Shown here: positions 58,322-63,382 of the stretch, piece after piece
How the letters are laid out: every line of letters begins with the position of its first letter
Numbering within the stretch: the first letter of the stretch is position 1
Assembly: GCA_023458595.1 (NCBI GenBank)
Contig: JAEWYT010000052.1
Location: 1 to 63,382, forward strand
Length of the DNA: 63,382 nt
Reading direction: 5' to 3'
From: Pseudomonadota bacterium
Lineage (GTDB): Bacteria; Pseudomonadota; Alphaproteobacteria; Rhizobiales; Tepidamorphaceae
Made by a program: the position numbers and the translations under genes
The notes under the pieces: generated by a model
The model's database searches: none
What the model saw: only the letters and a program-made list of their open reading frames with translations
Told to the model about the DNA's origin: nothing

Positions 58322-59020
58322 TCAGGCGGTGACGAACTGCTCGTTGAAGGCGTAGCCGGCCCCGCGCACCGTGCGGATCGGGTCCGCCTTGCGTCCCCGG
58401 TTGATCGCCTTGCGCAGCCGGCCGATATGGACGTCCACGGTGCGCTCGTCGACATAGACGTCGCGGCCCCACACGCCGTCGAGCAGCTGCTCGCGGGTGA
58501 ACACGCGGCCCGGGCTCTGCATCAGGAACTCGAGCAGGCGGAACTCCGTGGGGCCGAGATGGATCTCGCGCCCGGCCCGGCGAACCCTGTGGGTGTCGCG
58601 GTTGAGCTCGATGTCGCCGGCATTGAGCACGGTCGCGATCAGCTCCGGCTTGACACGGCGCAGGAGCGCCTTCACCCGCGCCATCAGCTCGGGGATCGAG
58701 AACGGCTTGACCACGTAGTCGTCGGCGCCGGTGGCGAGGCCGCGTATGCGTTCGGTCTCCTCGCCACGCGCCGTCAGCATGATCACCGGCAGGCCCGTGG
58801 TCTCCGGCCGCGAGCGGATGCGCCGGCACAGCTCGATACCGGAGATGCCGGGCAGCATCCAGTCGAGCAGCACCAGGTCCGGTACCCCTTCGCGGATGCG
58901 CGTCTCCGCCTCGTCGCCGCGCCCGACCGCTTCGACGTCGTATCCCTCCGATTCGAGGTTGTAGCGAAGCAGCAGCGTGAGCGGCTCTTCGTCCTCGACG
59001 ATCAGAACCTTGGCGTTCAT
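58322..59020 (-). CDS. phoB: Phosphate regulon response regulator PhoB
   Basis: The 232-residue protein has a REC domain with phosphoacceptor Asp53 (LVLLDWMLPG), acidic IVEDEEP at the start and KPFS near 104, and an OmpR-type winged helix (about 135-232) with GPTEFRLLEFLM and DVHIGRLRKAI. PhoB activates the Pho regulon in phosphate limitation. ATG 59020 gives MNAKVLIVEDE; an ATG at 59044 overlaps the phoU stop (ATGA) and could be the real, coupled start. PhoR is not in the window. Confidence 0.95.
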   Translation of the reverse strand: MNAKVLIVEDEEPLTLLLRYNLESEGYDVEAVGRGDEAETRIREGVPDLVLLDWMLPGISGIELCRRIRSRPETTGLPVIMLTARGEETERIRGLATGADDYVVKPFSIPELMARVKALLRRVKPELIATVLNAGDIELNRDTHRVRRAGREIHLGPTEFRLLEFLMQSPGRVFTREQLLDGVWGRDVYVDERTVDVHIGRLRKAINRGRKADPIRTVRGAGYAFNEQFVTA

Positions 59021-59040
59021 CGCCTCGACCTTCCGGCTCC

Positions 59041-59763
59041 TCAATCGTCGCTCTGCGGGTAGTCCGCGCGCGTGAAGCTGGACGCGTCCTGCTTGGGCCG
59101 CGGCTCCCGCAGCTTTTCGCCCCTCACCAGATAGTAGACCATCTCCGCGATATTGGTGGCGTGATCACCGATCCGCTCGATGTTCTTGGCGGCGAACAGC
59201 AGGTGCGTCGAATAGGTGATCGAGCGCGGGTCCTCCATCATGTAGGTCAGGAGTTCGCGGAAGATCGAGGTGTACATCGCGTCGAGCTCGGAATCGCGGT
59301 GCCAGACGGCCATCGCCTTGTCTACGTCGCGCTGCGCGAAGCTGTCGAGCACGTCCTTGAGCTGTTCCGAAGCGATCCGGCTCATGTGATCGATGCCGAC
59401 GATCGTGCGCTTCGCGACGACTTCCGATTTGATCGCCACCGCCCGCTTGGCGATGTTCTTGGCCATGTCGCCGATCCGCTCGAGCTCCGAGGAGATCTTG
59501 ATCGCGGCGATGATCTCGCGCAGGTCGACCGCCATGGGCTGGCGCTTGGCGATCATCAGGATCGCGGCTTCTTCGACCTCGTGGTCGAGCAGGTCGATCT
59601 GCTCGTCCAGCTCGATGGTCTGCAGCGCCAGCTCCTGGTCGTTCTGGTGCAGCGCGATGATCGAGTCGTTGAGAAGCTTCTCGGCGAGCCCGCCCATCCG
59701 TGTGAGCTTCACCGCGAGGTTCTTCAGTTCCTCGTCGTAGGAAGAAACGATGTGTTCCGTCAT
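59041..59763 (-). CDS. phoU: Phosphate transport system regulatory protein PhoU
   Basis: The 240-residue all-alpha protein has the two PhoU repeats with metal-binding motifs: SSELERIGDMAKNIAKRA and AAKNIERIGDHATNIAEMV. PhoU links Pst activity to PhoR-PhoB signalling and keeps the response off in high phosphate. It follows pstB by about 40 bases and precedes phoB with overlap. Confidence 0.96.
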   Translation of the reverse strand: MTEHIVSSYDEELKNLAVKLTRMGGLAEKLLNDSIIALHQNDQELALQTIELDEQIDLLDHEVEEAAILMIAKRQPMAVDLREIIAAIKISSELERIGDMAKNIAKRAVAIKSEVVAKRTIVGIDHMSRIASEQLKDVLDSFAQRDVDKAMAVWHRDSELDAMYTSIFRELLTYMMEDPRSITYSTHLLFAAKNIERIGDHATNIAEMVYYLVRGEKLREPRPKQDASSFTRADYPQSDD

Positions 59764-59803
59764 CTCGGTCTCCTCGGCTCCGTTCGGTGGCCTGTCTGGG
59801 CGA

Positions 59804-60631
59804 TCAGCCGAAGCGGCCGGTGATGTAGTCGTGGGTGCGCGTGTCCTTCGGATTCGTGAAGATCTGCTCCGTCGGGCCGACCTCCACGAGAATGCCGAGA
59901 TGGAAGAACGCGGTACGCTGCGAGACGCGGGCCGCCTGCTGCATCGAATGGGTGACGATGATGATGCAGTAGTTCTCTTTCAGCTCGTCGATCAGCTCCT
60001 CGACCTTGGCCGTGGCGATCGGGTCGAGCGCCGAGCACGGCTCGTCCATCAGGATGACCTCCGGACTGACCGCGACCGCGCGGGCGATGCACAGCCGCTG
60101 CTGCTGCCCGCCGGAAAGGCCGGTGCCCGAGTCGTCGAGCCGGTCCTTCACCTCTTCCCACAGGCCCGCCTTCCTGAGGCTCGTCTCGACGATCGCGTCC
60201 ATGTCCTGCTTGCCGCGGGCGAGCCCGTGGATGCGCGGTCCGTAGGCGACGTTCTCGTAGATCGACTTCGGGAACGGATTCGGCTTCTGGAACACCATTC
60301 CGACGCGCGCGCGCAGTTCCACGACATCGAGGGTGGGGTCGTAGATGTCGCGCCCGTCCAGCGTGATCTCGCCGGTCACGCGGCAGCCCTCGATCGTGTC
60401 GTTCATCCGGTTGATGCAGCGCAGGAAGGTCGACTTGCCGCAACCGGACGGGCCGATGAAGGCGGTAACGGACCGTTCGGGGACGTCGATCGAGACGTTG
60501 AAGAGCGCTTGTTTCGCGCCGTAGAAGACGGAGACGTCGTTTGCCGACACCCGGATCGGGTTCATGTTTGGATCGTCGACGACGACCGTGGCGGTCTTCG
60601 CCAGGCTCTCTGCAATCGCTGCATCGCTCAT
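59804..60631 (-). CDS. pstB: Phosphate ABC transporter ATP-binding protein PstB
   Basis: The 275-residue ATPase shows Walker A GPSGCGKST, Q-loop VFQKPNPFP, signature LSGGQQQRL, Walker B VILMDEPCSALDP and H-loop THSMQQA. It drives phosphate import through PstCA. ATG 60631 was chosen over 60691 for family length. The gene follows pstA by 19 bases. Confidence 0.96.
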   Translation of the reverse strand: MSDAAIAESLAKTATVVVDDPNMNPIRVSANDVSVFYGAKQALFNVSIDVPERSVTAFIGPSGCGKSTFLRCINRMNDTIEGCRVTGEITLDGRDIYDPTLDVVELRARVGMVFQKPNPFPKSIYENVAYGPRIHGLARGKQDMDAIVETSLRKAGLWEEVKDRLDDSGTGLSGGQQQRLCIARAVAVSPEVILMDEPCSALDPIATAKVEELIDELKENYCIIIVTHSMQQAARVSQRTAFFHLGILVEVGPTEQIFTNPKDTRTHDYITGRFG

Positions 60632-60650
60632 TGTTCGCGCTCCCGTTGGC

Positions 60651-61943
60651 CTACCACGTCCGCTCGAGGCGCTGACGCAGGAATATCGCAATGCCGTTCA
60701 TGATGACGAGGAAGCCCAGAAGCACCAGGATGGCCGCCGAGGTCCGGTCGACGAAGCCGCGCTCCGGGCTGTCGGCCCAGATGAAGATCTGGGTCGGCAG
60801 GGCGGTAGAAGCGTCGAGCAGCCCTCCCGGCGGCGAGGTGATGAAGGCGTTCATGCCGATCAGCAGCAGCGGTGCCGTTTCGCCGAGCGCCTGGGCGAGA
60901 CCGATGATCGTGCCGGTCAGGATGCCGGGCAGGGCGAGCGGCAATACATGGTGCGTGATCACCTGGTGCCGCGACGCCCCCATGCCGAGCGCGCCTTCGC
61001 GGATCGACGGCGGCACGGCCTTGAGCGAGGCGCGCGTCACGATGATGATCGTCGGCAGCGTCATCAGCGACAGCACCATGCCGCCGACGAGCGGCGCCGA
61101 CCGTGGCAGCCCGAAGAAGTTGAGGAACACGGCGAGGCCGAGCAGGCCGAACACGATGGAGGGCACCGCCGCGAGATTGTTGATGTTCACCTCGATCAGG
61201 TCCGTCCACCTGTTCTTGGGTGCGAACTCCTCGAGATAGACCGCCGCCGCGATGCCGACCGGGAACGAGATCAGGAAGCAGACGAGCAGCGCGTAGAGCG
61301 AGCCCACGATCGCCCCGGCGAGGCCGGCCAGTTCCGGGAAGCGGCTGTCGGAGTTGAAGAACAGTCCCCAGTTGAACGGCGTCGAAATCCGCCCCTGTTC
61401 GACGAGCTGGTCGAACCAGCCGATCTGCCGGTCGTTGATCTTGCGCTGGTCCTCCGGCAGGTCGCGGTTGAGCACGCCCTTCTCGAGCTGGTCGAACGGG
61501 TCGGAGACCGGCACCGTGATGTTGATCGTCTCGCCAATCACGCTCGGGTCGGCGACCACGCGGTCCCGGATCATGAACTGGAAGTTGTTCGTGAGCAGCT
61601 GGCCGAGCTCGCGTTCGTCCCTCGGCTCGGTCACGTCCGGGAACAGGGTCTTCAGCGTGTCCTTGACGATCGCCCGGTAGTTGCCCTTCGCGGGATCGTC
61701 GTCCTTGACGTATTGCGGGTCGATGTAGACCGGCACGGTCGCCATCGTCTGCACGAAGGAGCGGTAGCCTGTCGCGACGAGGGACGCGATCAGGATGCCG
61801 AGCAGGCCGATGGCGATCAGGATCGCGCCGATGCCCAGCCACCTGAGGCGGTGATCGGCAATGTGCCGGCGCCTGCGTCGCGCCGCAGCGGCTTCGCTCG
61901 ACCAGTCGAACTTCACGGGCAGGCTGGCGTCCGCGGTGCTCAT
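60651..61943 (-). CDS. pstA: Phosphate ABC transporter permease PstA, long form
   Basis: The 430-residue permease has an N-terminal basic part (RRRRRH), a first TM helix (about 39-60) and a large periplasmic insert (about 65-190; includes DPQYVKDDDPAKGN and NWGLFFN), then the BPD_transp_1 core with EEFAPKN and EGALGMGASRHQV (EAA loop). The insert makes it longer than E. coli PstA (296 aa), as is usual in alphaproteobacteria. ATG overlaps the pstC stop (ATGA). Confidence 0.95.
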   Translation of the reverse strand: MSTADASLPVKFDWSSEAAAARRRRRHIADHRLRWLGIGAILIAIGLLGILIASLVATGYRSFVQTMATVPVYIDPQYVKDDDPAKGNYRAIVKDTLKTLFPDVTEPRDERELGQLLTNNFQFMIRDRVVADPSVIGETINITVPVSDPFDQLEKGVLNRDLPEDQRKINDRQIGWFDQLVEQGRISTPFNWGLFFNSDSRFPELAGLAGAIVGSLYALLVCFLISFPVGIAAAVYLEEFAPKNRWTDLIEVNINNLAAVPSIVFGLLGLAVFLNFFGLPRSAPLVGGMVLSLMTLPTIIIVTRASLKAVPPSIREGALGMGASRHQVITHHVLPLALPGILTGTIIGLAQALGETAPLLLIGMNAFITSPPGGLLDASTALPTQIFIWADSPERGFVDRTSAAILVLLGFLVIMNGIAIFLRQRLERTW

Positions 61944-63322
61944 TCGTACTGCTCCCGGTATTTCTGCACGATGCGCAGGGCGACGATGTTGAGGCAGAGG
62001 GTCACGACGAACAGCACCAGGCCGAGCGCGAAGGCGGCCAGCGTTTTCGGGCTGTCGAACTCGGTGTCGCCGACAAGCAGGGTGACGATCTGCACGGTGA
62101 CGGTGGTGACCGAGTCGATCGGGTTGAGCGTCAGCGTGGCGATGAGGCCGGCGGCCATCACCACGATCATCGTCTCGCCGATGGCGCGGCTGACCGCGAG
62201 CAGGATGCCGCCCATGATGCCCGGCAGAGCCGCCGGCAGCATGACCTTGATCATCGTCTCCCCGCGGGTCGCCCCGAGCGCGAGCGACCCGTCGCGCATC
62301 GCGCGCGGCACGGCTTTGAGCGCATCGTCGGAGAGCGACGAGACGAACGGGATGATCATGATGCCCATCACGCCGCCGGCGGCGAGCGCGCTGTTCGGCG
62401 ATACGGCGAGGCCGAGCACCGAGCCGGCCTCGCGCACCGCGGGGGCGACGATGAGGACGGCGAAGAAGCCGTAGACGACGGTCGGGATGCCGGCGAGGAT
62501 CTCCAGCACCGGCTTGACGGTCGCGCGGATGCGGTCGCTGGCGTACTCGACGAGGTAGATCGCCGTGTAGATGCCGATCGGGGTGGCGACGAGCATCGCG
62601 ATCAAGGCGATGAGCATCGTGCCCACGAACACCGGGATCGCGCCGAACGCGCCCTTGCCGGCCACCTGGTCGGCGCGCAGGGCGATCTGCGGTTCCCAGC
62701 GCAGCCCGAACAGGAACTCGTGCACCGGCACGCGCTTGAAGAATTCCCAGGCCTCGAAGAGGAGCGAGGCGATGATGCCGATGGTCGTGACGATGGCGAG
62801 CATCGAGCAGAAGATCATCAGGCCGGAGACGACGCGTTCGAAATTGTTGCGGGCCCGGAAGCGGGGGGAGAGCTTGGCGCGGGCGACGACCATCGCGACG
62901 ATCATCGCGCCGAGCGCCGCCACCACCATCGCCCAGCGGGCAATCGCCTCCCAGCGGTTGTAGAGCGCGGCGGCCTCTTTCACGGCTTCGCTCGGCTCGC
63001 CGAAGATGCGGCCGGCGGCGACGTTCTTGATCTCGGAGAGCACCAGCGTCGCGCTGGCGCCCGATCCGGCGTTGACGTAGCCCTCGGGCAGGCTCGACAG
63101 CAGGAGGTTGTCGATGATCGGGCCCTGCAGGAACAGCCACAGCAGCACGAGGACGAAGGCGGGCAGGCCGACCCACACCGCCACGAAGGCGCCGTGGTAG
63201 CCCGGCAGCGAATGGACCTCTCGTCCGCCGTCCGCAGTGACGAACCGGCTGCCTGTCGACCGGCCGACGAAATAGCCGACGATCGACAGCACGAGGATCA
63301 GAAGAAATGCGTATCCAGCCAC
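61940..63322 (-). CDS. pstC: Phosphate ABC transporter permease PstC
   Basis: The 460-residue permease has an N-terminal TM helix (MAGYAFLLILVLSIVGYFV), a second segment near 45-67, a periplasmic part and a BPD_transp_1 core with the EAA-type loop DGSLALGATRGETMIKV. It pairs with PstA. Only 60 bases remain to the window edge, with no readable promoter or Pho box. pstS and phoR would be expected upstream. Confidence 0.95.
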   Translation of the reverse strand: MAGYAFLLILVLSIVGYFVGRSTGSRFVTADGGREVHSLPGYHGAFVAVWVGLPAFVLVLLWLFLQGPIIDNLLLSSLPEGYVNAGSGASATLVLSEIKNVAAGRIFGEPSEAVKEAAALYNRWEAIARWAMVVAALGAMIVAMVVARAKLSPRFRARNNFERVVSGLMIFCSMLAIVTTIGIIASLLFEAWEFFKRVPVHEFLFGLRWEPQIALRADQVAGKGAFGAIPVFVGTMLIALIAMLVATPIGIYTAIYLVEYASDRIRATVKPVLEILAGIPTVVYGFFAVLIVAPAVREAGSVLGLAVSPNSALAAGGVMGIMIIPFVSSLSDDALKAVPRAMRDGSLALGATRGETMIKVMLPAALPGIMGGILLAVSRAIGETMIVVMAAGLIATLTLNPIDSVTTVTVQIVTLLVGDTEFDSPKTLAAFALGLVLFVVTLCLNIVALRIVQKYREQYE

Positions 63323-63382
63323 GATGCCCCCTTCATCCGGATCGGCGCTGCGCCCCGGAACTTTGGCGGGTGGAGCCCCGGG

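Overview
The window is high-GC alphaproteobacterial chromosome, most likely from the order Hyphomicrobiales (Rhizobiales). The evidence is a GcrA cell-cycle regulator, a SAM-II riboswitch before metZ, the gene order rpmH-rnpA-yidC-engB-argB-HAD-dapD, the block argD-argF-hslO, the phosphate block pstC-pstA-pstB-phoU-phoB, the long rhizobial-type dCTP deaminase and a Porin_2-type porin. I cannot name a genus. No phage, CRISPR array, integrase or replication origin is visible. The only transposase is the 5' end of an IS3-family gene cut by the left edge.

Layout. 0-0.13 kb: IS3 fragment. 0.24-6.6 kb (minus strand): a housekeeping run reading from a good sigma-70 promoter at 6.7 kb through rpmH, rnpA, yidC, engB, argB, a HAD nucleotidase and dapD, with a DUF805 membrane protein last. 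6.9-10.8 kb (plus): a TVP38-type membrane protein, a mercuric-reductase-like flavoprotein and an orphan histidine kinase. 10.9-13.3 kb: an M3 oligopeptidase and tRNA-Arg(ACG). 13.3-28 kb looks accessory and mostly exported: a membrane wHTH/FlgO-like/TPR protein with a 56-aa partner, then an arylsulfatase, a secreted HAD phosphatase, an SdsA-type alkylsulfatase, small secreted proteins, two outer-membrane proteins and a porin, and an eight-heme cytochrome with HEAT and TPR repeats. This is the best candidate for a co-working system: extracytoplasmic removal of sulfate (and perhaps phosphate) from organic esters with matching outer-membrane uptake.

28-39.6 kb: flavin reductase, lytic transglycosylase, a large SH3b-containing secreted protein, an NTF2-like gene with an ATP-dependent DNA ligase whose coding sequence carries an in-frame palindromic-repeat insertion, a DUF938 methyltransferase, the ligase-associated exonuclease, an azoR/tetR divergent pair with a clear operator, a MITE-like inverted repeat and dCTP deaminase. 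39.7-44.7 kb (plus): SAM-II riboswitch, metZ, apaG, TrkH, a methyltransferase and a DUF502 protein. 44.7-51 kb: an RND pump and its adaptor behind a MarR regulator, divergent from a FUSC-like protein across a perfect palindrome. 51-52.3 kb: argE.

52.3-63.4 kb is core again: hslO-argF-argD, an alpha/beta hydrolase, gcrA with a cluster of GANTC (CcrM) sites upstream, a proline-racemase-family enzyme lacking both catalytic cysteines, and phoB-phoU-pstB-pstA-pstC. The pst/pho genes import phosphate and control the Pho response; phoR and pstS are not in the window. Assignments rest on reading translated sequence and motifs. No database search was run, and start codons were chosen by eye from ribosome-binding sites, overlaps and usual family N-termini.
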